Of a stretch of 64,000 nt of DNA, positions 51,686 to 59,957 are shown piece after piece. The notes under the pieces are model-generated. The model was given only the letters and a program-made list of their open reading frames with translations. It had not been told where the DNA came from and searched no databases. This stretch comes from Roseomonas alba (GTDB lineage: Bacteria; Pseudomonadota; Alphaproteobacteria; Acetobacterales; Acetobacteraceae): contig NZ_JAHYBZ010000004.1 of the NCBI RefSeq assembly GCF_019430885.1, positions 248,001-312,000 on the forward strand. Reading direction: 5' to 3'. The position numbers and the translations under genes were made by a program. Position 1 is the stretch's first letter. Each line of letters begins with the position of its first letter.

Positions 51686-51868
51686 GAGAGGGGCGTCGCC
51701 CCTCTCAGGCTCACCCCGCCAAAGGCCCGAGGCCTTTGGAAACCGATACCGGGCGCGGGGTGCCGCTGTCAAAACGAAGCCCATCAGCCGCGCCGAGTGC
51801 CGGCGGTCCAGGGTGCACGGCACCCTGGCGGGGTGGCTTGGAGGGGCAGAGCCCTTCCAGCCTTACTG
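51686..51868. repeat. Composite intergenic hairpin repeat, family A, copy 4
   Basis: Parts: GAGAGGGGC/GCCCCTCTC hairpin (51686-51706), CCAAAGGCC/GGCCTTTGG hairpin (51719-51739), a CCGGGCGCGGGGTGCCG-type core, CAGGGTGCACGGCACCCTG hairpin (about 51809-51827), and a final TTGGAGGGGCAGAGCCCTTCC hairpin (about 51838-51859). It fills the gap between the amidohydrolase end and the LysR start, so any LysR promoter lies inside it. Confidence 0.8.
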
Positions 51869-53128
51869 CGCCGCCTCCGCCGCCCAGCGCTGCACCACGG
51901 CACAGGCCTGCGCGAAGTCTTCCATCCGCATCGCCTCATGCGGATTGTGGCTGCCATTCTGGTTGCGCACGAACAGCATGCTCGACGGGATCTTCGCCTC
52001 GGCGAAGGCGGCGGCGTCGTGGCCGGCGCCCGAGGCCATGTCGAGATGCCCGACGCCCAGCGCCTCGGCCGCGCGCTTCAGCCCGGCACGGATCTCCGGG
52101 TCCATGATGGCCGCGCGGCTGCCCGTCTCGGGGCCGAGTTCGAAGCGCACACCGCGGCGGGCCTCGATCTCCTCCATGAAGCGGTGCATCGCCTCGAACA
52201 TCAGGTCGCAGGCATGCGGGGACACGCTGCGCACGTCGAGCTGGAAGGTCGCCTCGCCGGCGATCTTGGTGAAGCCGGCCTCGGCCGTCGTCGCCATGGT
52301 GCAGAAGGTGCAGACCAGCACATGGCCCATGGTGTCGAGCCGACACCATTCCTCATCCATGCGGTGCACCAGCTCGGCCAGCGCGGCGGCCGCGTCGCGG
52401 CGATACTTGCGTGGCGTCGCACCCGAATGATTGTACTCGCCGGCCACGCGACCCTGGCGCAGGCGGCGGCTGCCGGGAATGCCGGTGACGATGCCGATCG
52501 GCAGTTGCTCGGAGTCCAGCACCGGCCCCTGCTCGATGTGCAATTCCAGGTAGCCGGCGACGTTGTGGGCGCCGAGCGCGTGCTCGCCGCGCGCGACGGC
52601 GTCCGGGTCAAAGCCTTCCTCGCGCATGTGGTCGGCCAGGCTGCGGCCGGTGTCGTTGCGCGGGATTTCGAGCCCATCTGCTTTGAACAGGCCGAGCGCC
52701 ATGCGCGACCCCGGATAGGACACCGGGAACCAGGCGCCGGCTTCCTCGGCGCGGATCGCCATGACGGTGATGTCGCGGCCAGGCACGAAGCCGGCGCGCT
52801 TCATCCCCGCCACCGCGGCGAGGCCCGCGAGCACCCCGGCCGCGCCATCGTAGTTCCCGCCCTCCCGGACGGAATCGAGATGGCTGCCGATGACGATCCG
52901 CTTCGCCGTCCGGTCCGTCCCGGGCAGGGTCATGTAGAGATTGCCCGCGACGTCATTCGCGCATTCCAGGCCGAAGCGTTCCGCCGCCGCGCGCACCAGG
53001 GCATGGGCCATGCGCTCGCCGGGGCCATAGGCCTCTCGCGTCACGCCCTCGCCATCGGTGCTGCCGGCCCTGAGCCCGGCGAAGAGTTCGTCGGCAAGAT
53101 CCACATCGGGGGTCAGGTTCGGCAGCAT
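51863..53128 (-). CDS. M20 hydantoinase/carbamoylase-type amidohydrolase (allantoate amidohydrolase/HyuC-like)
   Basis: A 421-residue Zn-dependent amidase of the AllC/HyuC (M20C) family. Motifs: GSHLDSVREGGNYDGAAGV with His and Asp metal ligands, RAEEAGAWFP with the catalytic Glu pair, and HIEQGPVLD and NHSGATP later; the C-terminal SGAGHDAAAFAE carries the last metal His. It would remove N-carbamoyl groups (N-carbamoyl amino acids, ureidoglycolate or allantoate). It fits a cyclic-imide pathway with hyuAB, though a repeat and a regulator lie between. ATG 53128 matches the family N-terminus. Confidence 0.85.
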   Translation of the reverse strand: MLPNLTPDVDLADELFAGLRAGSTDGEGVTREAYGPGERMAHALVRAAAERFGLECANDVAGNLYMTLPGTDRTAKRIVIGSHLDSVREGGNYDGAAGVLAGLAAVAGMKRAGFVPGRDITVMAIRAEEAGAWFPVSYPGSRMALGLFKADGLEIPRNDTGRSLADHMREEGFDPDAVARGEHALGAHNVAGYLELHIEQGPVLDSEQLPIGIVTGIPGSRRLRQGRVAGEYNHSGATPRKYRRDAAAALAELVHRMDEEWCRLDTMGHVLVCTFCTMATTAEAGFTKIAGEATFQLDVRSVSPHACDLMFEAMHRFMEEIEARRGVRFELGPETGSRAAIMDPEIRAGLKRAAEALGVGHLDMASGAGHDAAAFAEAKIPSSMLFVRNQNGSHNPHEAMRMEDFAQACAVVQRWAAEAAQ

Positions 53129-53216
53129 CGTTTGGTATCCCTGGGTTTGGAGCTTCCGATTCAGACCTCCGGGTGCTCGGCGCCGATGGCGCCTGCGCCC
53201 TTCGGTCATCGGATGC

Positions 53217-54008
53217 TCACAGCATCGACCGCACGCGGCCACCATCCACGCGGACCATCGAACCGGTGATGTAGGAGCCGGTCTCGCCAGCGAGGAAGGC
53301 GCCCATCGGGCCGTATTCGCTCGGCTCGCCCACGCGGCCCGCCGGGACTTCCTTGCCGGCGCGCGCAATCTCCTCATCGACCGTCGTGCCGGCCTTCTCG
53401 GCGCGGGAGGCAGCGGTCTGGGTGATGCGGTCGGTGCGGATCGACCCCGGCGCCAGCACGTTCATGGTCACGCCATCGGCCGCGACCTCGCCCGAGAGCG
53501 TCTTCAGCCAGGCCCAGATGGACGCGCGCAGCGTGTTCGACAGCGCGAGGAACGGGATCGGGTGCTGCATGCCCGAGGAACCGACCACGATCACGCGGCC
53601 CCATTTCTGCGCCCGCATCGCCGGCATCAGCTTCATGGTGATGCGGATCGGCGAGACCACGATGTTCTGGAACCACTTCACCATGTCCGCTTCCTTCATC
53701 TCGGAAGCGGTGCAGGGCGGCGGACCGCCATGGTTCAGCACCAGGATGTCCACGCCGCCCATCGCGGCGACGGCGGCATCGGCGAGCTTGTCCATCTCCT
53801 CGCCCGAGGAGACATCGGCCTGCACCACGGTCACCGCCGGCGCGCCGAGCGCCTTCAGATCGGAAGCGGCCTTCTCCATCGCGGCGACGTCGCGGCCGCT
53901 GATGGTCAGCACCGTGCCCTCGGCCGCCAGCGCATCGGCGATCGACCGGCCAAGCCCCTTGGCGCCGCCCATGACCAGGGCGCGTTTGCCCTTCAGACCA
54001 AGATCCAT
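53217..54008 (-). CDS. Divergent SDR lacking both catalytic Tyr and Lys
   Basis: A 263-residue short-chain dehydrogenase/reductase with a good coenzyme motif GGAKGLG (residues 14-20), LNHGGP and a C-terminal TGSMVRVDGG. At the Tyr-x-x-x-Lys position it reads Ser157-Asn-Thr-Leu-Arg161, so Tyr is Ser and Lys is Arg. The other SDR of the window (26030) has the same SN pattern at the same residues. Start ATG 54008 has GGGAGGG six bases upstream; the ATG at 54014 would touch that site directly. It lies 88 bases from the amidohydrolase start, on the same strand. Confidence 0.85.
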   Translation of the reverse strand: MDLGLKGKRALVMGGAKGLGRSIADALAAEGTVLTISGRDVAAMEKAASDLKALGAPAVTVVQADVSSGEEMDKLADAAVAAMGGVDILVLNHGGPPPCTASEMKEADMVKWFQNIVVSPIRITMKLMPAMRAQKWGRVIVVGSSGMQHPIPFLALSNTLRASIWAWLKTLSGEVAADGVTMNVLAPGSIRTDRITQTAASRAEKAGTTVDEEIARAGKEVPAGRVGEPSEYGPMGAFLAGETGSYITGSMVRVDGGRVRSML

Positions 54009-54136
54009 GCTCATCCCTCCCGAAACCGGCTGCAAAAATGGGAGCGGACCCTGCCCCCTCCCCCGCCCCCTGGCAAGACGGGCGGTGCCGGGCCATGGTG
54101 CGGCCCGTTGATTCGAATCAAAGCAGGAACCGTTCC

Positions 54137-55114
54137 ATGGCCAAGCCCACCGTCCTGGTCACGCGCAGACTGCCCGAGGGCGTGCAGGACAAGCTGGCCG
54201 CGACCTTCGATGCCCGGCTGAACCCCGAGGACGCCGCCTGGTCAGGCGATGGAGCGGAGATCGTCCGCCGCGCGGCCGAAGCGGGTCCGGCCGGCATCCT
54301 CTGCGCCGCCGGCGATGCGCTGAATGCCCGGACCATCGCCGCCCTGCCGGACAGCGTCCGCATCATCGCCACCTTTTCCGTCGGCACCGACCATATCGAC
54401 CTGCCGGCGGCGCAGGCGCGTGGCATCGCCGTGGCGAACACGCCGGACGTGCTCTCCTTCGCGACCGCCGAGATCGCCTTCACCCTGATGCTCATGGCCG
54501 CGCGCCGTGCCGGCGAAGGCGAGCGCCTGGTCCGCGCCGGCGCCTGGACGGGCTGGGCGCCGACGCAGCTCATGGGCACGACGCTGGAAGGCAAGACGCT
54601 CGGCATCCTCGGCTTCGGGCGCATCGGGCGGGAGCTCGCGCAGATGGCGCGCGGGATGCGCATGGCGATCCACTACCGCAACCGCAGCCGCGTCGCACCC
54701 GAACTGGAAGAGGGCGCGATCTATCACGACAATGACGACAGCTTCCTCGGCGCGATCGACGTGCTGTCGATGCACATCCCGGGCGGGGCGGAGACGCGGC
54801 GATGGCTCGATGCCACGCGTATCGCGAGGCTGAAGCGCGGCGCCATCGTGGTGAACACCGGCCGCGGCACCACCGTGGATGACGACGCGCTGATCGCCGC
54901 GCTGCGATCGGGCCACCTCGCTGCCGCCGGCCTCGATGTCTATGACGGCGAGCCGCGCGTGCATCCGGGCTACCTTGTGCTCGAGAACATCGCCCTGCTG
55001 CCCCATCTCGGTTCGGCGACCGTCGAGACACGCCAGGCCATGGGCGATCGCTGCATCGAGAACCTCGCCGCCCTGCTGATCGAGGGGCGCGAGCCGCCTT
55101 TCCGCGTCGCCTGA
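54137..55114 (+). CDS. D-2-hydroxyacid dehydrogenase (glyoxylate/hydroxypyruvate reductase type)
   Basis: A 325-residue NAD(P)-dependent D-2-hydroxyacid dehydrogenase. The nucleotide-binding LGFGRIG motif (about residues 158-164) is central; catalytic residues are Arg in VNTGRGTTVDDDAL, Glu in YDGEPRVH, and His in LLPHLGSATVETR. Closest general roles are glyoxylate or hydroxypyruvate reductase (GhrB/GyaR). It begins a same-strand run with the flavin reductase gene 24 bases on. Confidence 0.88.
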   Translation: MAKPTVLVTRRLPEGVQDKLAATFDARLNPEDAAWSGDGAEIVRRAAEAGPAGILCAAGDALNARTIAALPDSVRIIATFSVGTDHIDLPAAQARGIAVANTPDVLSFATAEIAFTLMLMAARRAGEGERLVRAGAWTGWAPTQLMGTTLEGKTLGILGFGRIGRELAQMARGMRMAIHYRNRSRVAPELEEGAIYHDNDDSFLGAIDVLSMHIPGGAETRRWLDATRIARLKRGAIVVNTGRGTTVDDDALIAALRSGHLAAAGLDVYDGEPRVHPGYLVLENIALLPHLGSATVETRQAMGDRCIENLAALLIEGREPPFRVA

Positions 55115-55138
55115 CCTTCCCCACGCAAGGACACCGCC

Positions 55139-55771
55139 ATGCATTTCGACTTCCGCAGCATTCCCCCCGAACAGGCCTACAAGCTCGTCGTCGCCTCGGT
55201 GGTGCCGCGCCCGGTCGCCTGGGTCGTCACCCAGGACCGCGAGGGCAACGTCAACGCCGCGCCCTATTCCTTCTTCAACGCCTTTTCGAGCAACCCGGTG
55301 ATCGTCGGCATCGGCTGCGGGCCGCGCTCGCCCGGCTCGCCCAAGGACACGCTCGCCAATATCGAGGCGACGGGGCAGTTCGTGGTGAACCTCGTCTCCG
55401 CCGCGACCGCGGAGCAGATGAACGTCACCGCCATCGACTTCCCCGCCGGCGTGAACGAGATCGAACAGGCCGGCCTGACCACCGCGCCGAGTGCCGTGGT
55501 GAAGGTGCCGCGCATCGCGGAAAGCCCGGTCGCGCTGGAATGCGAGATCTTCCAGTTCGTCCCGGCCGGCCACCACACCATCGTCATGGGCCGGGTCGTG
55601 GCCGAATACGTCCGCGATGACTGCGTGATGGATGCGTCGAAATTCTACCTCGACACGCCGAAGCTCGAACTCGTCGGGCGCATGCATGGCCGTGGCTGGT
55701 ATGCGCGGACCACCGACCGCATCGAAATCCCGCGCATCCCGCTCGCCGATTGGCAAGCGCGGCAGAAGTGA
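55139..55771 (+). CDS. Flavin reductase-like domain protein
   Basis: A 210-residue flavin reductase-like (FMN-binding split-barrel) protein: YKLVVASVVPRPVAWVVTQDREGNVNAAPYSFFNAFSSNPVIVGIG at residues 14-60 is the family signature. Such proteins supply reduced flavin or are themselves oxidoreductases. A monooxygenase partner is not next to it; one flavin monooxygenase lies 5 kb downstream. Shine-Dalgarno AAGGA precedes the ATG. Confidence 0.82.
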   Translation: MHFDFRSIPPEQAYKLVVASVVPRPVAWVVTQDREGNVNAAPYSFFNAFSSNPVIVGIGCGPRSPGSPKDTLANIEATGQFVVNLVSAATAEQMNVTAIDFPAGVNEIEQAGLTTAPSAVVKVPRIAESPVALECEIFQFVPAGHHTIVMGRVVAEYVRDDCVMDASKFYLDTPKLELVGRMHGRGWYARTTDRIEIPRIPLADWQARQK

Positions 55772-55878
55772 CGCGCGGCGCGGCCTGACGCGCTCGCACT
55801 GGACACCACGGCGCGCAGCCGTCAGCCTGGACCGCAATGCTGCGGCCCAGGCAAGGGCCCGCGCCGGAGAGGATGTCC

Positions 55879-56859
55879 ATGACCGATCTGCGCCCGTCGC
55901 GACGGAGCCTGCTGCTGCTCGCCGCCACAAGCCTACCCACCCCCGCGCTGGCCCAGGTCTATCCCGACCGCCCGCTGCGCTTCGTGATTCCCTGGCCGCC
56001 GGGCGGCACCAACGACATCGTCGGGCGCCTGGTCGCGGACGGCCTCGCGCACCGCCTCGGCCAGCCCGTGGTGATCGAGAACCGTGGCGGCGCCGGTGGC
56101 GCGCTGGGGGCGGAGGTGGTCGCGAAATCGGCCCCGGACGGTTACACGCTGCTGCTCGGCGGCTCGGGCAGCCTCACCATCAATCAGCTCGTCCGCAAGC
56201 GCCTGCCCTATGACCCGGCGACCGCCTTCGCGCCGGTCGGAATGATCGGCAGCGGCGCGAACGTCATCATCGTTCATCCCTCCGTGCCCGCGACCAACCT
56301 GCGCGAGTTGCAGGCCGTGGCGCGCGCTGCGAACCCGCCATTGAACTATGCCTCGCCCGGGGTCGGCAGCACCGGCCATGCGGCCGGCGCGCTGATCACC
56401 CAGGTGCTGGGCGTCGAGATGCAGCATGTGCCCTATCGCGGCACCGGCCCTGCGATGAACGACGTGGTGGCGGGCCGCATCCAGGTCTTCACCAACGCCC
56501 TTGCGCCGATGCAGCCGCAGATCGAGGCCGGGACGGTACGAGCCCTGGCCATTGCCGGCCCGCGTCGCAATGCCGCCCTGCCGAACGTGCCGACCACGGG
56601 CGAGGCGGGCTTCCCCGACATCCAGGCGGCGACCTGGTACGCGCTGTTCGCGACCGGCGGCACACCGCCCGACCGGGTCGATCGCCTCTTCGCAGCGCTC
56701 TCTGCCACGCTGGCGGATGGCGACATCCGCAAGAAGCTGGAGGATGGCGGCCTCGACGTCGAACCGAGCGAAAGCCCCGCCGCCTTCGCGCGCTTCGTCG
56801 CGGAGGATGCGGCGCGGTGGGAACCCGTGGTGCGTCGCGCGGGTGTCAGCGTCGAGTGA
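55879..56859 (+). CDS. Bug-family tripartite tricarboxylate transporter binding protein (1)
   Basis: A 326-residue periplasmic binding protein of the Bug/TctC family. A signal peptide with RRSLLLLAATSLPTPALAQ is followed by YPDRPLRFVIPWPPGGTNDIVGRLVADGL and the VIENRGGAGGALGAEVVAKSAPDGYT block, all standard. Bugs bind carboxylates or amides. No TctA/TctB membrane genes are nearby, common for Bugs. Start 55879 is favoured by GGAGAGG six bases upstream. A short family A hairpin lies directly after the gene. Confidence 0.88.
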   Translation: MTDLRPSRRSLLLLAATSLPTPALAQVYPDRPLRFVIPWPPGGTNDIVGRLVADGLAHRLGQPVVIENRGGAGGALGAEVVAKSAPDGYTLLLGGSGSLTINQLVRKRLPYDPATAFAPVGMIGSGANVIIVHPSVPATNLRELQAVARAANPPLNYASPGVGSTGHAAGALITQVLGVEMQHVPYRGTGPAMNDVVAGRIQVFTNALAPMQPQIEAGTVRALAIAGPRRNAALPNVPTTGEAGFPDIQAATWYALFATGGTPPDRVDRLFAALSATLADGDIRKKLEDGGLDVEPSESPAAFARFVAEDAARWEPVVRRAGVSVE

Positions 56860-56866
56860 CGGACCA

Positions 56867-56887
56867 GAGAGGGGCTTTGCCCCTCTC
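56867..56887. repeat. Short family A hairpin between two Bug genes
   Basis: GAGAGGGGC/GCCCCTCTC with a TTT loop, a 9-bp perfect stem eight bases after the first Bug stop codon. It is the same module that ends the long family A repeats, here alone, and may act as a terminator-like stem. Confidence 0.75.
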
Positions 56888-56960
56888 CAATGCCCCCTCC
56901 CCCTTGCGGCTGCGCCCCGTTGCGGCAGGATGGGCGTCAAGGGATAAGGAAACAACGTCC

Positions 56961-57932
56961 ATGATCGCTCGCCGCCGCTTGGCGCTTGCGGCCCTTCCGC
57001 TGCTTGCGGCCCCCGCTCTCGCCCAGGGCGCGCCCTGGCCGAACCGCACCATCCGACTGATCGTGCCATGGCCGCCCGGCCAGGCGACCGACCTCGTGGG
57101 CCGCATCATGGCGCAGCGCTTGTCGGAGACGCTCGGCCAGCAGGTGGTGCCGGAGAACAAGCCCGGCGCGGGCGGGTCGATCGGCACGGATTTCGTCGCC
57201 AAGGCGGCACCCGATGGCTACACGCTGCTCGCCGCCTCGATCGGGCCGATCTCCTTCGGGCCGCTGTTGCAGCGTCTGCCCTACGATGTGGAGCGCGACC
57301 TCGCTCCCATCGCGACCTTCTCGGGGTCGCCTTATTTCCTCGTCGTGCGCGACGACAGCCCCGCGCGCGACGCGAAGGGACTGATCGACCTGCTGAAGCG
57401 TGAGCCGGGCAAGCGCAGCTATGCCTCCTCTGGCGTCGGCGGCGCGCAGCACCTGCTGACCGCGCTGCTCGTCGCGCGCACCGAGGTCGATGTGCTCCAT
57501 GTCCCCTTCCAGGGCAGCGGCCCGGCCATGGCGGCCTTGCTCGGCGGCCAGGTGGATTTCGCCATCGAGACCCTCGCAGCCGCGGCCGGGCTGATCCGGG
57601 AGGGCAAGCTGCGCGCGCTCGGCAGCACGGTCGGCCGCCGCACGGCATTGATGCCCGAGGTGCCGCCGCTCGCTGAAGTGCTGGACCTGCCGGGCTACGA
57701 CTATATCGGCTGGATCGGCATGATGGCGCCAGCGGCGACGCCGCGGCCGATCCTCGACCGGCTCTCGACAGAACTCGCCACCGCCTCGGCGCTGCCCGAG
57801 ACGCGCCGGCGCCTCGCCACCATCGGCACCGAATCCCTCCCGCGGAATCCGGACGAGTTCAGCAGCCTGCTCGCACAGCAGCGGGAGGCCTTCGGCACCG
57901 TCATCCGGCAACTCGGCATCCGGCCCGATTGA
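56961..57932 (+). CDS. Bug-family tripartite tricarboxylate transporter binding protein (2)
   Basis: A 323-residue Bug-family periplasmic binding protein with a signal peptide (MIARRRLALAALPLLAAPALAQ), then WPNRTIRLIVPWPPGQATDLVGRIMAQRL and VPENKPGAGGSIGTDFVAKAAPDGYT. It is clearly a paralogue of the preceding gene but has diverged well beyond recent duplication. Its substrate is unknown. It precedes the ThDP enzyme gene by 23 bases and may supply it. Confidence 0.88.
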   Translation: MIARRRLALAALPLLAAPALAQGAPWPNRTIRLIVPWPPGQATDLVGRIMAQRLSETLGQQVVPENKPGAGGSIGTDFVAKAAPDGYTLLAASIGPISFGPLLQRLPYDVERDLAPIATFSGSPYFLVVRDDSPARDAKGLIDLLKREPGKRSYASSGVGGAQHLLTALLVARTEVDVLHVPFQGSGPAMAALLGGQVDFAIETLAAAAGLIREGKLRALGSTVGRRTALMPEVPPLAEVLDLPGYDYIGWIGMMAPAATPRPILDRLSTELATASALPETRRRLATIGTESLPRNPDEFSSLLAQQREAFGTVIRQLGIRPD

Positions 57933-57955
57933 CCTGCGACAGCAAGGACAGACCC

Positions 57956-59638
57956 ATGACCCGCACCGTCGGCCACCTCCTGGCCGAAAGCCTCGCCGCC
58001 CATGATGTCGATCTCATCTACGCCGTGCCTGGCGAATCCTATCTCGGCCTGACCGATGCGCTGACCGAGTTCCCGCAGATCCGCCTGGTGGTGTGCCGGC
58101 ATGAAGGCGGCGCCGGCTTCATGGCTGTGGCCGATGGGCGCATGCGCGACGGGCGGGCCGGCGTTGCCCTCGTCTCGCGCGGGCCTGGCCTGACCAACGC
58201 GATGGTCGCACTGCACAGCGCCTATCACGACGCGACGCCGCTCGTGATCCTGGTCGGCCATGTGGAACGCAAGGATGTCGGCCGATTGGCGCTGCAGGAG
58301 CAGAACTACTCACGCCTGCTGGCCGACGTGACCAAGGGCGTGCTGGAGGTCATCCAACCGATCCAGGCGAGCGAGGTGATCGCGCGCGCCTTCCACCTCG
58401 CCCAATCCGGCACGCCCGGCCCGGTCGCCGTCATCCTGCCCGAGGATATCTTCGACGAACCCGCCGAAGGCCCGGTGGTGAAGCCGCGCACCCTGCCTCG
58501 GCCCGGACCGCGGGCCGAGGACCTCGATGCGCTGGCCGAGATGCTGGCCAATGCGGAACGCCCGCTGGTGCTGGTGGGCGGCGCGATGACGACGGGCGGG
58601 ACACAAGCGCTCGCCGACCTGACGCGCCTTGCCGAGGCCTGGTCCCTGCCGGTCAGCCCGACCCATCGCCGGCCGCATCTGTTCGACGCGCATCACCCGA
58701 ACTACGGCGGCTACATGGGCATCCGGGTGCCCAAGCCGCTGATCGAGGAAATGAAGAAGGCGGATCTGATGATCTGCCTCGGCGAGCGGCTGTCGGACAG
58801 CATCAGCCAGTCCTACACCTTCCCGGCCGCACCCGATCCGCAACTGCCGCTGGTGCAGGTCTGGCCGGATGCCAACGAGATCGGCCGGGTCTGGCGCGTG
58901 GACCTGCCGATCGCCGCCGACCCGCATGCGGTGATCCGCGGACTTCTGGCCCGCAATGCGCCGGAAGCGAGCGAGGCGCGCAGACGCTGGGTGAAGGGGC
59001 TGAACACCATCCACCGTTCCTTGCTGGCCCCTGAATGGGACCGCATGGAAGATGGGGTGAATTTCGGTGCCGTCTGCGCCGCCATGGCGCGTCACATCCC
59101 GGATGACGCCGCAGTCACGTCCGATGCGGGGAATTTTGCTTCTTTTCTGCACAGATATTTTCCATTCAGGCAAACCCACATGTTTCTTGCCTCAAATGTG
59201 GGCGCCATGGGGTCGGGCGTGCCGATGGCCGTCGCCGCCGCCCTGCGCCGCCCCGGCAAGCGGGCCGTGGCCTTCGTGGGCGATGGCGGCATCCTGATGA
59301 CCGGCAACGAGATCGCGACCGCAATGCGGGAGAAGGTCGCGCCCGTGATCATCCTGTCTGACAATTCCACCTACGGCACGATCGGAATGCATCACGAAGG
59401 CCGCTATCCGGGCCGCCCCTACGACCAGGCGACGCGGCTGGTGAACCCGGATTTCGTGGCCTGGGCGCAATCCTTCGGCGCGGCAGGCTTCGACATCCAG
59501 GCCGAGGAGGACATCGAACCGGTCCTGACCGCAGCCTTCGCGGTGACCGACCGTCCGGTCGTCGTGCATGTGAAATCCTCCGCCGTTCAGGCCTCGGCGT
59601 GGAAGAAGCGGACCATGCCGTTGCCGGTCAGCGCCTGA
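57956..59638 (+). CDS. Acetolactate synthase-like ThDP-dependent enzyme
   Basis: A 560-residue thiamine-diphosphate enzyme of the acetolactate synthase/benzoylformate decarboxylase superfamily. N-terminal VPGESYLGLTDAL and VCRHEGGAGFMA (catalytic Glu), the central FAD-like domain, and the ThDP-binding FVGDGGILMTGNEIATAMR...DNSTYG (GDG...N) motif are present. Substrate unknown. ATG 57956 is favoured by AAGGACAG upstream. A 72-base stretch (59131-59202) has strikingly low G+C though the protein is well conserved there. Confidence 0.85.
   Translation: MTRTVGHLLAESLAAHDVDLIYAVPGESYLGLTDALTEFPQIRLVVCRHEGGAGFMAVADGRMRDGRAGVALVSRGPGLTNAMVALHSAYHDATPLVILVGHVERKDVGRLALQEQNYSRLLADVTKGVLEVIQPIQASEVIARAFHLAQSGTPGPVAVILPEDIFDEPAEGPVVKPRTLPRPGPRAEDLDALAEMLANAERPLVLVGGAMTTGGTQALADLTRLAEAWSLPVSPTHRRPHLFDAHHPNYGGYMGIRVPKPLIEEMKKADLMICLGERLSDSISQSYTFPAAPDPQLPLVQVWPDANEIGRVWRVDLPIAADPHAVIRGLLARNAPEASEARRRWVKGLNTIHRSLLAPEWDRMEDGVNFGAVCAAMARHIPDDAAVTSDAGNFASFLHRYFPFRQTHMFLASNVGAMGSGVPMAVAAALRRPGKRAVAFVGDGGILMTGNEIATAMREKVAPVIILSDNSTYGTIGMHHEGRYPGRPYDQATRLVNPDFVAWAQSFGAAGFDIQAEEDIEPVLTAAFAVTDRPVVVHVKSSAVQASAWKKRTMPLPVSA
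59131..59202. other. Low-GC codon patch inside the ThDP enzyme gene
   Basis: About 40% G+C over 72 bases, in a gene otherwise near 68%. It uses AGA and AGG for arginine, TTT and TCT codons, rare elsewhere in the window. The encoded residues (NFASFLHRYFPFRQTHMFLASN) fit the family. A perfect 7-bp stem CCCACAT/ATGTGGG spans 59175-59202. Confidence 0.8.
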
Positions 59639-59647
59639 TCTCCCGAA

Positions 59648-59682
59648 GGCACGCCGCGCGGTATCCGGCGGCGTGCCCTTTT
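59648..59682 (+). terminator. Intrinsic terminator after the ThDP enzyme gene
   Basis: A perfect 10-bp stem GGCACGCCGC/GCGGCGTGCC with a 10-base loop is followed by CTTTTGG, ten bases after the stop codon. Confidence 0.8.
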
Positions 59683-59755
59683 GGGGCTTCTTTGCGCTGC
59701 GGCCGCCACCTCCGCATGGAAATTTTATGGCCGGCAGCGCGAAGCTGCGCCACCG

Positions 59756-59790
59756 GCCGGCGCGCATCCGATGGGCGGATGCGCGCCGGC
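59756..59790. repeat. Perfect 15-bp hairpin in the porin upstream region
   Basis: GCCGGCGCGCATCCG and its complement CGGATGCGCGCCGGC enclose a five-base ATGGG loop. No T-tract follows. It sits in a 319-base gap between the ThDP enzyme and porin genes; the rest of the gap shows no other signal I can name apart from the terminator at 59648. Confidence 0.7.
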
Positions 59791-59957
59791 TGGCCTGCCC
59801 GGTTCGTCGCGCCGCGCGGTGGGCGAGGCCGCGTCAGCACGATTGCCATTTTGCGGCACGCGGCTTGCTCGGGCTTGTCATGGGAAGGGAAGGCCCGGTG
59901 CCCGGGCGCTCTCTCGACGTCGCTAGGCGACGCAGAAGAAAAGGACCAGACGCCCAG

